DNA from: Boswellia sacra
Lineage: Eukaryota > Streptophyta > Magnoliopsida > Sapindales > Burseraceae
DNA length: 64,000 bases
Direction: 5' to 3'
Assembly: GCA_013180625.2 (NCBI GenBank)
Contig: SNVD02013207.1
Coordinates: 1-64,000 of the forward strand
Below, in pieces: positions 12,161 through 23,958 of this stretch. Each line of letters begins with the position of its first letter. Position 1 is the stretch's first letter. Under the pieces are notes generated by a model. The model saw only the letters and a program-made list of their open reading frames with translations, had not been told where the DNA came from and did no database searches. The position numbers and the translations under genes are program-made.

Positions 12161-13130
12161 CACTACAACAGGAAACACTATTTATGGCGGGCCAAAACCG
12201 CCGTAAAAGCACATTTGAGACGGTTATGCGGCGGTTTGCAACCGCCATAAAAACAACCGCAGTAAAAGCTTTTACGGCGGTTTAGTTATTCGACACAAAA
12301 ACAAGCGACGAAATAGGATTGGCAATCACCACACCTTTTTACGGCGGTTTTGTGTCCGCCATAAAAAGTCAAATATTTACGACGAACAAAAAACCGCCAT
12401 AAAAAGTCACAAAACCGTCGCAAAAAATTTTTATACAATTTTTGTACAACTGTCGTGGGTTGATGGGAAACCATCGTAAATAGTTATGAAATTTTTTTTA
12501 CATTGACCATGAAACCACCGTAAATAGTTAGCAAAAATTTTTCAGAGTTTCGCTACTTGTGCTATTCTATATTTATTTGCTATTTACAAAATAATTAACC
12601 TGTTTACAAAAATTTTTATACAATTTTTGTACAACTGTCATGGGTTGATGAGAAAATGCCGTAAATAGTTTGGAAAATTTTTTTACGTCGACCAGGAAAC
12701 CATCGTAAATAGTTAGCAAAAATTTTTCAAAGTTTCGCTGCTTGTGCTATTCTATATTTATTTGCTGTTTACAAAATAATTAACCTATCTCAGAAAAATG
12801 TTTTGATATAATTTTGTAATCATTCATTCAATGAATATAATGAAATCAAATCAAATACAAAAATATCTCATATAATGGTTCATTCATAATCCAAGAAAAC
12901 CAAATATAACGCAATCATCATCCATACTATTCAACATGTTATAATCAAACAGTTAAACAACATGTCAGTTAGATAGTTCAACAACCTTCACATAGTTTAA
13001 TCATCTGATAAGTAAATTTACACAAAACTTGGTAAACAACCTGCAACTTGGTAAACAACTTCTAACTTGGTAAATAACCTGCAAGAATCAATTTGCACCA
13101 ATAGCATAATCATCAAGTAACATTATATAT
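12161..13130. repeat. CACTA-1 terminal and subterminal module
   Basis: Inverted terminal sequence plus repeated TTTACGGCGGTTTT-like motifs (candidate transposase binding sites by analogy with En/Spm). Two tandem copies of a segment of about 185 bp follow, at about 12420-12605 and 12606-12789, each with TTTTTATACAATTTTTGTAC and ending TTTACAAAATAATTAACCT. The stretch 12790-13060 is closely similar to the reverse complement of 53130-53390 in CACTA-2, which has only a single copy of the 185-bp unit. Confidence 0.8.
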
Positions 13131-13339
13131 TGTGAAACAAATTGTTTAATTTAATTTATATACCTATTCATTCTCTTGGTTTGATTCACGATCTATGATG
13201 TTTTTGTTCCATGGCTATCAAGTTGGAAATGACTATGGTGTCCACTTAAAGCATCTAGGATCTATTTACCAAAAAAATGAAACATAAGTTAAAGGATCTT
13301 CGATGTATCCTTCTTTTCAACAAATGTGGTATCTGAAAT

Positions 13340-13534
13340 CTAGAAATTCATAATAAGATTAATGGAATAATTAATGTGCAAACATATTCTTGTTAACTCA
13401 AGAACTTCTTCAGAGGGCATTTGCTTCCCAAAAATCTCATATTTCTTAAGACTGATTACGAGCTCATAGTCCACCAACCTTCCCAACATAGGAAATAATC
13501 CCCATTTCACATTAGAACCATTCATGATGATCAA
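13340..13534 (-). other. Unidentified coding-like segment in CACTA-1
   Basis: An open stretch reading GRLVDYELVISLKKYEIFGK then QMPSEEVLELTRICLH has normal amino-acid composition unlike the AT-rich surroundings and lies on the same strand as the transporter fragment. It may be another captured exon, but the family is not recognised. A further short minus-strand candidate lies at about 13200-13275 (ILDALSGHHSHFQLDSHG). Confidence 0.3.
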
Positions 13535-14239
13535 ATACCAACAGACAACAGATCTATGCTTTCATATGACTATGACTGAAAATGAAATTTTAATGAAGAC
13601 AGATGTTATATGTCGATTAATTAGGATTTCAAGCAACTGATTTAAAGCATTCTCAGAATGAATATTTTTCAAGACTCATGAGTCTATCAGCAATCAGATA
13701 AAATTGCAAAGCTAATTCTGAATAAGTAATCAAGTGGTATAGTAACCAACAAAGTTTTACTTCATCTAGCATTGGCAAATCCATCAATTAACAATTATTA
13801 CCTTATCAGTCCCCTATAGGCAATAACCAGCCTTTGACAGAAACCTGAATATTCTATGAGCATCCCTCCCAAATTTTTTAAACACAACTGATTCCACCTA
13901 TCATATAGGAAATGTTAATAGATATCTCCTTCAAACCCTAGTGAAGTAATGCTTCAAATATTCAAAAACAACAGGTAAAAACAAAGTACCTCCTCGTTCC
14001 GAGCTAGCTCAATAATTTTCTCAAAGTCTGTATAAGAAATATGATGTGTAATGAAAATCTAAGTGAATAAATCAATCAAAGCAAATAGGGATAAGCAAAA
14101 AAGTATAAATACCGATAATATATGAGTCACTGGATCCTCTCACAAGCTGGATGAGCTAAAGCAATCATTCGATAATTGAAAAATGTCAGTATAAACCAAC
14201 AATTTAGTTTAGAATAAAAACAAAATAATCATATACTAA

Positions 14240-14589
14240 CTCCCTTGCTAAGACCATTATCATATTTTTCAAAAGCCGTTGCTGTTATTAGCCTCAAAGC
14301 AGAGGTCAGAGCCCCTGATGCAGCCAATCCTGCAAGAAAGGACTACAGAACAGAAAACAACATGTAGTAAGGGAGCCAATCTCTTTGAAAATTTATTTAG
14401 GAACAATTTTTGAAGAACTTTAGAAAAAAAAAAAAAACTCAAATTAGAAGTAGGAGATAACCTGGATGAATTTAGGACACATGAAGGATAAGTCACCAAC
14501 CATTCCACCTTGAACATGGGCATCTGTAACTCCAAAACAAGCAAGAATGACACATATACCAAGAAAAGGTCCAACTCCAAAACAACCAT
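14240..14589 (-). pseudogene. Captured fragment of an equilibrative nucleoside transporter (ENT), two exons
   Basis: Minus strand, exon one about 14589-14459 encodes FLGICVILACFGVTDAHVQG then GMVGDLSFMCPKFIQ and ends at a GT donor. After an intron of about 120 bases ending TTCTGTAG, exon two (14340 to about 14241) encodes SFLAGLAASGALTSALRLIT and ATAFEKYDNGLSKG. These are conserved plant ENT membrane-transporter segments. The reading frame is open in both exons, and the preserved intron means capture at the DNA level rather than by retroposition. Only a small part of a protein of roughly 400 residues is present, so it is not a functional transporter. Confidence 0.8.
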
Positions 14590-15350
14590 TTTTTATTTGG
14601 TTTTAATTTTGGTTTAGTAGGCTAGCTTGGATATTTTTATGATTAGTGGGCTGGTCTACTTTTTTATTTTGAGCACTGCTATTCAAGCCTTTCTAAAATT
14701 TTATTAAAGCACCATTTAAAATAATATTCATTAAAAAATTATAACACTTATTTATTTATATATTCTTAAAAATCTTTTTATCTTTTTCTCTTTAACTAAA
14801 CTACTTCTAATTATAAAAACATTATCCAAGTCTGTTAAATATATAATTTTAAGAAAATAAATGAAAAAAGCATTATTAGATTTCAATATTTCCTTGACCA
14901 CTAACCACTGTCGAATCATCTATTATTGTACCAAAGGAATAAAAATACTATTTGATGAAGCCTTCTTCAAACTTCTTGGAAGTTTATGTTTTTCAAGAGA
15001 TTTTGTTAATTTATATTACATTTATTTTAAATTACAAAAAAAAAATTAAAGAGCTGTTTCAAAAGAGATTAGAAATTATGCTTTAATGAGCTATTTTACT
15101 CTATTATTTTGTGGTTAATGTAGGCTGGTTTGGTTCTTTTTTATTTAGTAGATTGGTTTGGTTTTATTTTGGGTTTAATGGGTTGGTTTGGCTTTAATTT
15201 CGGTATAGTGGGCTGGCATCTTTTTAATGCTTTTGTGGGCTGGTTAGACTTTTTTGGGCTAGTGGGCTGACTTGTTTGTTTTTATGGTTTAGTGGGCTAG
15301 TTAGACTCTTTTTGGGCCTATTGTGGGCTGGTTTTGAGCAATGGGGTTTG
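14590..15350. repeat. AT-rich stretch with degenerate GT-rich minisatellite
   Basis: From about 15117 to 15350 the plus strand repeats variants of GGGCTGGTTTGG or GTGGGCTGGTTAGAC with T-rich spacers at roughly 25-40 bp intervals; two weaker copies occur near 14615-14665. No coding potential seen. Confidence 0.6.
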
Positions 15351-15794
15351 CTTTATTTGATCAGATGACGTTTGGTGTTTAGTGCCTTGTGTTTTCAAAG
15401 GCCACCTAATGTGTATATTTTGTCCACATACGAAACATTATATATCAAAAAAAAGCAATGGCAACTAATGCCAACAAACTTAACCAGTATATGCATGTGA
15501 AGCTAAACCCGCAGTACAATAAGGAATATTCATTCATGACCATGAATATCTAAATTAACCACACAGCTAGCAATTGCTAAATTTAATTAATAAAAATCAT
15601 AATCAATAAAAAAAATCAATTCATGGTGCCAACAATTGTTATTATTCATTAAGAAATTAACTCATGATGCATTCATCTTATTATATTAATAATTAATTTA
15701 ATATTACAACCTGCAAGCTTTAATTGATAAAAAGTTTGATTAAGATGCTACATATATAGAAATTAAATAGTTATAAGAGGACTAGATCCAACCA

Positions 15795-16018
15795 TATACA
15801 TACATACATACATACATATAAATATATATATATACATACATATAAATATATATATATACATATATATGTGTATATATATATACATATATATGTATATATA
15901 TATGTATATATATATATGTATATATATATATACATATATATATATACATATATATGTATATATATATATACATATATATGTATGTATATATATATATATA
16001 TATATATACATGCACACA
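15795..16018. repeat. TA/TACA microsatellite
   Basis: About 220 bp of mixed TATATACATATA and TACATACATA units, able to form hairpins because TA repeats are self-complementary. The long Tyr/Ile open frames in this stretch are artefacts of the repeat. Confidence 0.95.
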
Positions 16019-16559
16019 TATTAATCTCAACAAGTCAGTTAAAAAATTACAAAAGTGTAGAAATCTGTTAAGCATGTTAAATTTCTAGGAGGGTGAAAAT
16101 GGAATTATAACATATCAATCTACATCTACTATTTGTTGCTTACACCAGTTATACATTGCCTGAAACCTTCCAAAGAAACTATAAAGAAAGTGAAAGGCAC
16201 CCCACACCCAAAAAAAGGCAGGGGAGAGATAAAGAAAGGGACAAAAACACAAAAAAAAGCTATCACTCTTTGTGAGCAAAGAATCTACAAACGATCGAAG
16301 CACATCAACTACTAAAAACTGAGCTAAAAACAGTCTTTAGGCTGCAATGCAGAGAGTTAAAGAGAATCAATGCTCGTGGACATGGACAGTGGACAAAGTA
16401 AAGCACTTCGACTACAACAACAGAATATAACCCCAAATTTATCAATAAATAAATAAATAAATATTTTTTTTAACATCATAATTGATCTTTGATGGATACC
16501 CATTACCCATAAGACAACAAGTTAAGATATTTAGCTGTTGAATGAACTTACCAAGATCT

Positions 16560-16860
16560 GATAAAAATGGAGAAGTGGAAACTCATACACACACAAAAGC
16601 TATAAGCTTTTCACTTTGCTGCCTTTGTCTCTCTATATATATTTTCCTTTCCTCGTTTCCCCACAACTTTCTCTCACCCTCTTTTGCCTTTGTATTAGTT
16701 TGTTCATGTTGCATTCACACAATGAAACCCCAACCAAGCAAGCACTTTCATAGCCATGTTATTGGTAATTTAGCACTGGAATTTCAGAAATTATCAACAA
16801 GTGGCAATGACAGAGAGTCAGCTCATGTTAACAGTGATGACAGACAGGCTAGTTGAGGTC
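16560..16860 (+). other. Possible captured promoter, leader and first-exon fragment
   Basis: Plus strand: a TATA-like CTCTATATATATTTTCC near 16630, a CT-rich leader, then an ATG at about 16722 opening a 44-codon frame (MKPQPSKHFHSHVIGNLALE, then FQKLSTSGNDRES). Composition resembles a plant 5' UTR and start exon. The gene is not recognised, and this strand is opposite to the ENT fragment. Confidence 0.3.
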
Positions 16861-17435
16861 GACAGTGACAATGGAGAGGTTTGGTGGAGAGCAAGAGAGG
16901 ATGTTGGGCCTCAGAGGAAGCAGAATAAGAGTTTTTCACCATGAACATTAGGGTGTCTTGTTGTAAGATTTAAAGTCTACAAATTTAGCTCAATTGACAA
17001 AAAAATAACTTACAAAATGAAACGACCAATGGAGGTGTTTCTTCACCGCCCTGTTCAACATCCACAGCTCCAATGTCCATGAAATCCAATGTGATGGCAC
17101 TGACAAACAGTCTTCTCCTAATTGAAATTACAAATAAAATAAAAAACCCAAAAATGTCAAAAATAAGAATCACATAATACACGTATATTGAAAGCGAGGG
17201 ACAAAGACAGAGATCGAGAACCAGAATGCTACAATGCTCCACTTCTTGATCTTGGATCGCTTGGGCTTCTAGGCAGATGAAGAAGGTCCAACAATGCTGA
17301 ACTCCTCGCCAACAGGTATCATCAGAACTGCCGAGTCCAAAGTTGTCATTATTTTCTCCAATCTAATGAGCAAAACAAAATGAAACCAACACTTGTTAGT
17401 CTTGCGAAGCTACGAGGAGAGCACAAGAAAGAGAG

Positions 17436-17440
<5 letters not shown>

Positions 17441-17477
<37 letters not shown>
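17441..17477. repeat. GA microsatellite in CACTA-1 leader
   Basis: Run of GA dinucleotides. On the minus strand it is a CT-rich stretch just downstream of the CCCAAAT..CTACCCTAAT leader block that CACTA-2 also carries (CCCAAAATTATTTTACCCTAAT-like at about 48665-48685). Confidence 0.9.
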
Positions 17478-17479
<2 letters not shown>

Positions 17480-17683
17480 GGTGTTGAGAGAGTTTAAAGA
17501 GATGGCGGAGATGGAAATTGAGAGAACAAGCGAGATTAGGGTAGAACATATTTGGGATTTTTTGTGTCTTTATACTACGGTTTGGCAAACCAAAGTAAAT
17601 AGCATTCGCGAATCACCATTTACAGGGGTTTTTAAAAACCACCGTTAAAAACTACAGTAAATACCCTTCTTCTTATAGTGATT

Positions 17684-18266
17684 GCCTCTCAACTAGAGCC
17701 AAAAATTGTTGAAAGAAATTGCAAACTTCAGACTTGGCGCTTAGAGGAAATATCCAGCTATACTGACTAAAATCATCAACAAAGAGAAGATAATATTTGT
17801 AACCTTCAACTAAAGTAACAGGTGCTGGACCCCATACATCTGTGAAAACCAACTCAAGAGGAGACTTAGATAAAGAAGATGAAGTAGGATACACATCATG
17901 ACATTGTTTACCAAATCTACAAGAATGGCAAAACAGTTTATTATTCAAATTACAAGAGAACAGCTCTGTTGTCTTTGAGACATAACCCAGTACACGAGAA
18001 TGAGGATGGCCCAACCGTTTATGCCAAAGTATACAATCAGTTGGATCAATGCTAGAGTTATTAACAACACAAGATACTAGTATTTGTGGATGTGGTGAAA
18101 CAATGAAATCTGATGAAGAACATGGTGGCCAACTAGTACTGAAATCTTGCAGTTGATACAATCCATCCTTAAGTATTCCTCGAAGCACTAGAAGTTGTGA
18201 AACCCGATCCTTGACAACACGGGAATTAGAATAAAATTCAACAGTGATAGCATTGTCTTTAGTCAA
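17684..18266 (-). pseudogene. Copia integrase N-terminal half (HHCC and first core residues)
   Basis: Encodes the GAG-pre-integrase/zinc-binding block (ILWHKRLGHPHSRVLGYV, then LFCHSCRFGKQCHD) and the first catalytic Asp region (LELVFTDVWGPAPV, FVDDFSQYSWIFPL). It ends at the CACTA insertion. The missing half is at 11295-12160. Confidence 0.85.
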
Positions 18267-18360
18267 CTAAGATATACTCAATAAATTCTTTGTAATAGTA
18301 GGAACACAAAGAATTCTTTTCAGAGATAAACTCTTTCTTGCATGTGGACAATAGATTGTA

Positions 18361-19637
18361 TTAAATCCAACATGAAATTAAAAGAGTGTTACCATTGCCC
18401 ACTTGCACAGTCTCATTGCCATCATACTCAGAGTTGATTGAGAGATTGTTGAGATTAGAAGTGATGTGGTTAGTTGCATCAGTATCCATATACCATGAAT
18501 TATCAGCAACTGTGGATGGAGAGGCTACAAAAACTTGATGATTTGGTCCATTTGCTTGCTGTGATGTAGTTGAAGGCCCCAGGTAACTCACATCGAATCT
18601 GTGATAGCATTTAAGTGCAGTATGTCCAGGTTTTGAACAGAGTTGGTAAACTGGGTTACCAACATTTTGTCCTGATTGACCCTGAGCAGCAATGTTAACA
18701 TTTGCAGTACCAGTATTTATATTCCTTGCATAAGAGTACCTATTTCGACCTCTACCTCTATTATATTGAGTAGAAGAGCTTCTACCATAACCATGGCCAG
18801 AGACATTCACTCCTTGAGACTGAGATTGATACATTTTATTAGCAACATTAGCACTAGGACCTATATGAACAACCTGAGCAGTATTATGTTGTTCCAAATG
18901 CAACTCATAACTTTGTAGCTGGTATTGTGTTTCTTTTAACGAAATAGAACCAGCTTTGGAAGTAATATTGACAATTATAGCATCATATTTTGGTCTAAGA
19001 CCATCAAGAATATGTAGTAACAGTTCTAAATTAGATATAGAAGTTCCAATGGCATACAATGTATCAGCAAATGCTCTCATCTTTAGAAAGTACTTAGAGA
19101 TTGAGAGTGAGCCTTTTTTTGTTGTTTGTAATTGATGTTTAATGTGCATAGCTCGAGCCTTTGATTCGGTTTGATGTAAGCGCTTAAGTGTACTCCAAGC
19201 ATCCATAACCAAACATTGATTCGAAGATAGAAGATAGCAGCCAGCTGAGGATAAATTGATCAATTCTTTTCCAGTTTAGATAATCTGGATTAATCTGAAT
19301 AATTGTAGAGCTTGACGGATCTGAGCTAGCTGGATCTTGAATTGAAATTATTGAAGGAGGACACACTCGAGTTCCTTCAATAAATCCTTCCAGATCAAAA
19401 GCTCTCAAAGTGGAGAGAATTTGTAGATTCCAGAAGCCATAGTTGCCTCGTTGAAGCTTTGATTGTTGTGGCTGGTAAAGCTGATGGTAATATTGTTGAA
19501 AGTAGTAGATCAGAAGTAGAGAAACCTGAACTTGAATTTGTAGGTATTGTATTTGAAGGATTGTTTGCTTGATCTGTAAAAGTTGAATTTCCAGGAAAAA
19601 TTGGGTTTCCAGGAAAGTGATCATGATGACTTGCCAT
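18361..19637 (-). pseudogene. Copia gag and protease
   Basis: The N-terminal frame starts at 19637 (MASHHDHFPGNPIF), then a shifted frame from about 19263 carries the UBN2-type gag (WSTLKRLHQTESKARAMHIK, LHILDGLRPKYDAIIVNI), a zinc knuckle near 18640 (CSKPGHTALKCYHRF, with its first Cys replaced by Tyr or lost), and the protease SWYMDTDATNHIT near 18480. The protease motif is D-T-D where D-S/T-G is needed, so the catalytic loop is damaged. Confidence 0.8.
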
Positions 19638-19649
19638 GAAACTTCTAAA

Positions 19650-19662
19650 GGCTCTGATACCA
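19650..19662 (-). other. Primer binding site, tRNA-Met type (Ale-like copia)
   Basis: Minus strand TGGTATCAGAGCC next to the 5' LTR, complementary to the 3' end of initiator tRNA-Met. It sets the orientation of the element. Confidence 0.85.
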
Positions 19663-19882
19663 AGTTGAAACTAGCAGAGAAAAGAAAAACTTGATCAAGA
19701 ATTTTAATCTGTTTATTCAGTTTGATCAAATGGTTCTGGTACATGTTTTATACTTGGTGTAACAGATAACAGAATAACAGAATTTTGTTACTCCTAGTTG
19801 CACAGCTGGCATACACGCACACCTATTTAATTTTAGCTAAAGAGTTAGTTATTTAACTAACTCTACTTATACTTGACTAACA
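19663..19882 (-). repeat. 5' LTR of the Ale-like copia
   Basis: About 220 bp, partner of 9455-9669. Outer end followed by GTATT, the target duplication. Confidence 0.85.
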
Positions 19883-20100
19883 GTATTAATGAAGGTCCAA
19901 GACTGACAAAGGTGAGCATTCATATGTATCTGTTAACTGGTCGCACAAAGGAAAATGAATGGAAGCAAGAGTGCTATTCAGATATGCGAAGAATGTTTGA
20001 AAAATTCTCGCACGTAAAATTTCTCTTATTGTCGGTGCAACATTCTAAGGTAAGTCATGTACATGCATGTTTTGAGATACATAGACTGTTCACAAGCTGA
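19883..20100 (+). pseudogene. F-box copy 1, 3' part resuming after the copia insertion
   Basis: Continues the LRR-like region cut at 9454: INEGPRLTKVSIHMYLLTGR, then WKQECYSDMRRMFEKFSHV. The same module occurs in copy 2 (LEKVSIHMFPSTSS, WKQKCISDMQRMVEE) and copy 3 (LEKVSIHMYSSTDY, WKQECISDISRMV). Paralogy shows a splice donor at TTCTAAG/GTAAGTCATG near 20050; the open frame beyond it is intronic. A 3' acceptor-like TTTCACTTGTAG near 20140 corresponds to those downstream of copies 2 and 3. Confidence 0.75.
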
Positions 20101-22531
20101 CTACTGATATATAACTGAGCGCTTGAATTTCACTTGTAGTCCTGTAAAAAGAGATTGATCGTTGCAAGAATTTTTAAAATATTTGACACGTACTCTTTGA
20201 GTTATTTGACAGTTTTTTAAAAAATCGTAAAATATGATATACATGTAAAAGTTAAAGCGGGCTATTCATCATTTCAACACTATTTAATTTGACTTAAATT
20301 ACATATCTACCATCACGATAAAAGGACGGATTACTTTCCCTCTATCTATTTCGCTTTCCATTTCTAATTTTACCCTAGCCGCTTCTTTTTTCTTTCCCTT
20401 TTCTCAGTTCCATTGATCACATTGACAACTTTGGGAATCCCAACTCATGGGAGTGTGCCTGAGTCCTGAACGAAACGAACCCAACCATCACGTTGTCCAC
20501 TAACAACCCCATCGCTTGTTTCAACACTGATCTAAAATCGTGTACCAGTTGTAAAGCTCGCAGGGAAGATTGGTCTCAGAGATGGTAGGATAACAAGGGG
20601 GGAAATGGATGCACTGGTAGCAGAAAGGGCAAATCCGGTTCTTGGCGGTGTAATCAATGCGCGAGAAGGCATTGAGGGCTCAACGTTGAAGGCGAGTACA
20701 AATCGATGAATTGGAGCCTGCGAAATATGATGCCATCGAGGAGGTTAGGGTCGTCAGGAGGCAACACCAAAGATCATGTTTTCTTGGCAAATTTTTGTAA
20801 GATTTGAGAATATTTTGTTTTCTTTTGATATGGGGAGGCCAGGCTGTAAAAATCTCTTGGAGCCGAAGTGATTGCTCCATCTGACATGTGATTTGTATTT
20901 TATTTATATTTTTTTTCCTTCAATTGCATGACCTCTTTCTTTGTACATTCAATATTCGTAAAATAAAATGGAAAAATTTATTGTTTTGATTTTTTATTTT
21001 CATTTTTTGTTTGTAGGCTTGATGAATGAAGGACCCATCTGAAGAAGCACTCGTTGTAGGCCGAGGAATATGTGTTTTCTTTTCTTTGGCTACTTTTCTT
21101 TTGTGAAGTTAAAACCTTGCTGTTTGTTTACTGGGAAAAGAAAAGAAAACCGTGGAAAATATTTTAAAGTTTGAGTTTTTGGTTTGGAAAATAAGTTGGA
21201 TAATGTGGGATTTTAGTATTCTAAATTTCATTTCTATGTATTCGTGGGATTTTAGTGTTCTAAATTTCATTTCTATGTATTCGTTGGCTGATTAATTTTG
21301 TTCTTCCTGTTTTTTAGAAGGTTTTGTGTACTGCATATAGGAAAATCTTTGTTAAAGATGGCTTTACACAAGGTATGATTCTTCAACTCTTTGTCTTACA
21401 TGTACCCTTTTTTTCTTTTGTTGGTGCTGATGGTAGGAGCTTACCTTATATATATTGTTGATTAATGAATAGGAAAAGAGTAATTTCTATTCTCCACAAG
21501 AGGATTTTAATATTGGACCCAATTGAAAATTTTGTGCTTTTATTAATTCAAATGGCTTTCTATTACATCTTATTGCAATTTGTCTTAGATTTTTTTTTGT
21601 TGATAGGATTGCATGTAACGTGGCGACTAGATTTGAGAGCTTTCGAGATATAGATTTCTTTATCAGGCTAGTCTTGTAGAGAGAAGCGATCCATGAATTC
21701 TATAGTACTTGATTACCCTGTTAAGAAATCACCTTTTAAATAAATAAAACCCTTTGTTAATCATAACAAAGTGTTAGCAAAAGTGATAAAATTTTCAACA
21801 ATTATTTTCTTTTGTTAATTTATTATTAAATAATCCCAGTGAAGTAATCATAATGAGATAATTTATTCAAGTAAAATTAAATTTTATAAATATTGATAAT
21901 CATGACTTGTGAGCCGCCCCTTGTTCTTATAATTAACCCTTAAATCTGTTTAATTAAATAACTAAGATTTAAAACTAAAGCAAAGGGAAGAATGTTCAGG
22001 TCAGAAAATCGTTACTGATTTTTTTTTCTTTAAAAAAATAATGTAATCAATTATTAAAATGTTTATCTATGAATTAATTTTCTATAACATATTTTATAGA
22101 AAAGTTGTTTTGAAAGAACTAACATCCTATATGCATCTGGATGCTACACCTAGTTGTGGCCTGGTGGTCATCAATAGCGTATAGAATTTGTAAATCCATT
22201 ATTTGGTAACTAACGTAAGTTACGCACGCACACATAATTCTTTTATCAATAAACTATTAAATGGATTAGAAAATTTATAATTACTTTGTGTTATGTATTT
22301 TAATATTTTCTGGTAAATGACACTCAAATATTAAGTTCAATTTTCTTTAGAAAAAAATGTTATCTATTTTGGGAAGCCAAAGTGCACCTGCTACTTATGT
22401 TCATTTTGTATTTTCTTTGGTTCCGCAAATATATTCATTCACCTCTTTCCATATAAACATATATCTGACCATCTTAGATAACATTCTGCATTCATGAAGT
22501 GTTTTGATTACTTGTATATTACTTTCATTAA
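20101..22531. other. AT-rich spacer with small repeats
   Basis: A GC-richer stretch at about 20400-20800 has codon-like composition but no recognised family or splice structure. Otherwise AT-rich with no gene. The last five bases (22527-22531, ATTAA) are the target duplication of the next copia element. Confidence 0.45.
21205..21282. repeat. 39-bp tandem duplication
   Basis: Two adjacent copies of GTGGGATTTTAGT(A/G)TTCTAA..TGTATTC, differing at one base. Confidence 0.9.
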
Positions 22532-22982
22532 TGTTAGGAGATCGAACACTCCTACCGCAGCTCAAATAAAAGACAAGAAACAAATTGTTACGTTAGAAAT
22601 AACAATTTGGGTGGCACTGCCCTCCACAATAAATAAAATAAACAACTTGGGCGGCTCAATCTTACCACAGTAAATAAGTTAAAGGCAATTAAAGAAAATA
22701 AAGACACAAATATTTAACGTGGTAAAACCCTCAATTTGAGGGAAACCTCCACGGGACAAGACCGAAAATATTTCACTATGAAGAAAAATATTACAATCTC
22801 TCTCACAATTAGAATGGAGGAGATTACAAGGGAGGAAGAAGAGAAAAGCTTAATATATAAGCTTGGTACAAGTGTAAGGGGAGGAGGAGGCTTTATTATA
22901 TAGCCTAGCCTCCCCACTTTGATTTTGTTTCCCACCGATGTGGGATTGGGTGAAAGGCAAAAATGCCTTCACCCATTTCACA
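22532..22982 (-). repeat. 3' LTR, copia copy B
   Basis: Plus-strand start TGTTAGGAGATC, end CATTTCACA (TG..CA). 451 bp. Confidence 0.93.
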
Positions 22983-23034
22983 TTCTCCCACTTAAAGGCA
23001 TTTTTCCTTTCAGTCTTGTCTCTATACATGCTGC

Positions 23035-23958
23035 TCACGTCTCTAACAGGCCACAAGGCGTTCTACACCAGATGAACTTGTCAACATTGATTGGTTTGGT
23101 CAATGCATCTGCTATGTTGTCCTTCGTGTGGATTTTCTGCATATCCACTATTCCATCTTCCACTACTTCTCGTACATAATGATATTGAACTCCTATGTGC
23201 TTCGTTCTTGAATGAAAGGCTAGATTCCTTGCGATATGCAAGGCACTCTGACTGTCACAAAACAAAGAAATCTTCTCTTATTTGTGCCCGAGTTCCTTCA
23301 ATAACCTTTTGATCCAAACAGCTTTCTTGCAAGCTTGTGTAGCTGTCATATACTCTGCTTCTGTTGTAGATAGAGCCACAACAGTTTGAAGTTTAGATAC
23401 CCAGCTCACAGCACCTCCTGCAAGTGTAAACACATAGCCTGTAGTGGACTTCCTTTTGTCAATATCTCCTCCAAAATCTGAATCAACATAGCCCTTGACA
23501 ATGAACTCTGATCCTCCATAGCATAATGCAGCATCAGAGGTTCCTTTGATGTATCTAAGGATCCTCTTAACAGAATTTCAATGCTCTCTCCCCGGATTAG
23601 CCATGAATCTACTGACCGCTCCCACTGTTTGTGCAATGTCTGGTCTTGTACAAATCATAGCATACATTAGGCTCCCTACTGCTGATGCATACGGTACTCG
23701 AGACATTTCCATCCTCTCCGCTTCATTGCTAGGACTCATACTTGAGGATAATTTATGATTAACAGGAAATGGGGTAGAAATTGGCTTACAATCTTGCATG
23801 TTGAAGCGACGCAAGATTTTCTTTAAGTAGTTCTTTTGAGATAGCCAAATCTTCCTGTTTTTTCTGTCTCGGTGAATTTGCATCCCTAGAAACTTGTTTG
23901 CCGGTCCTAAATCCTTCATTTCAAATCCCCTAGCCAATTGTGCCTTTAATTCTTGGAC
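23035..23958 (-). pseudogene. Copia B RT C-terminus and RNase H
   Basis: From 23958 down: RGFEMKDLGPANKFLGMQIH, the PYASAVGSLMYAMICTRPDI block, then RNase H ending [20 protein letters not shown]. It is preceded by an in-frame TAG at 23959-23961 (CAG in copy C) and contains a TGA near 23578 (TGG in copy C) and a TAA near 23278. The last stop is shared with copy C but not with the fragment at 5.5 kb. Confidence 0.85.

Larger units (their letters stand above)
12161..17680 (-). mobile_element. CACTA DNA transposon 1 (Pack-CACTA with a nucleoside-transporter fragment)
   Basis: Begins CACTACAACAGG and ends TTCTTATAGTG, the En/Spm (CACTA) terminal signature, with the 3-bp TSD ATT at 12158-12160 and 17681-17683. 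The first 500 bp are packed with copies of the GGCGG/CCGCC subterminal motif (CCGCCGTAAAA and variants). Removing the element and one ATT makes the host integrase continuous and in frame, so the boundaries are firm. No transposase is encoded; it is nonautonomous. Inside are an ENT-type transporter fragment, an unidentified coding-like segment, a GT-rich minisatellite, a long TA/TACA microsatellite and a GA microsatellite. The left end matches the right end of the CACTA at 48539-53836. Confidence 0.9.
9455..19882 (-). mobile_element. Ale/Retrofit-like Ty1/copia element, split by a CACTA transposon
   Basis: Short LTRs (9455-9669 and 19663-19882), an initiator-tRNA-Met-type primer site at 19650-19662, a polypurine tract (CTTGAGAGGGGG on the minus strand) beside the 9669 end, and gag, protease, integrase, RT and RNase H in copia order. 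GTATT flanks both ends (9450-9454, 19883-19887) as the TSD. The LTRs differ at roughly 6-7% of positions by eye, so it is older than the Tork-like pair. Short LTRs and the pol motifs suggest the Ale/Retrofit lineage (inference). It sits inside an F-box gene exon and contains the CACTA element 12161-17680. Confidence 0.88.

Noticed and set aside
14269..14589. 106-codon Leu/Phe-rich minus-strand frame
   Set aside because: The meaningful frame is a different one that encodes two ENT exons with an intron; this frame reads through the intron and is a shadow.
15763..16075. Overlapping Tyr/Ile-rich open frames on both strands
   Set aside because: They are translations of a TA/TACA microsatellite.
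17349..17588. 79-codon Leu/Ser-rich minus-strand frame
   Set aside because: It runs through a GA/CT microsatellite in the CACTA-1 leader.
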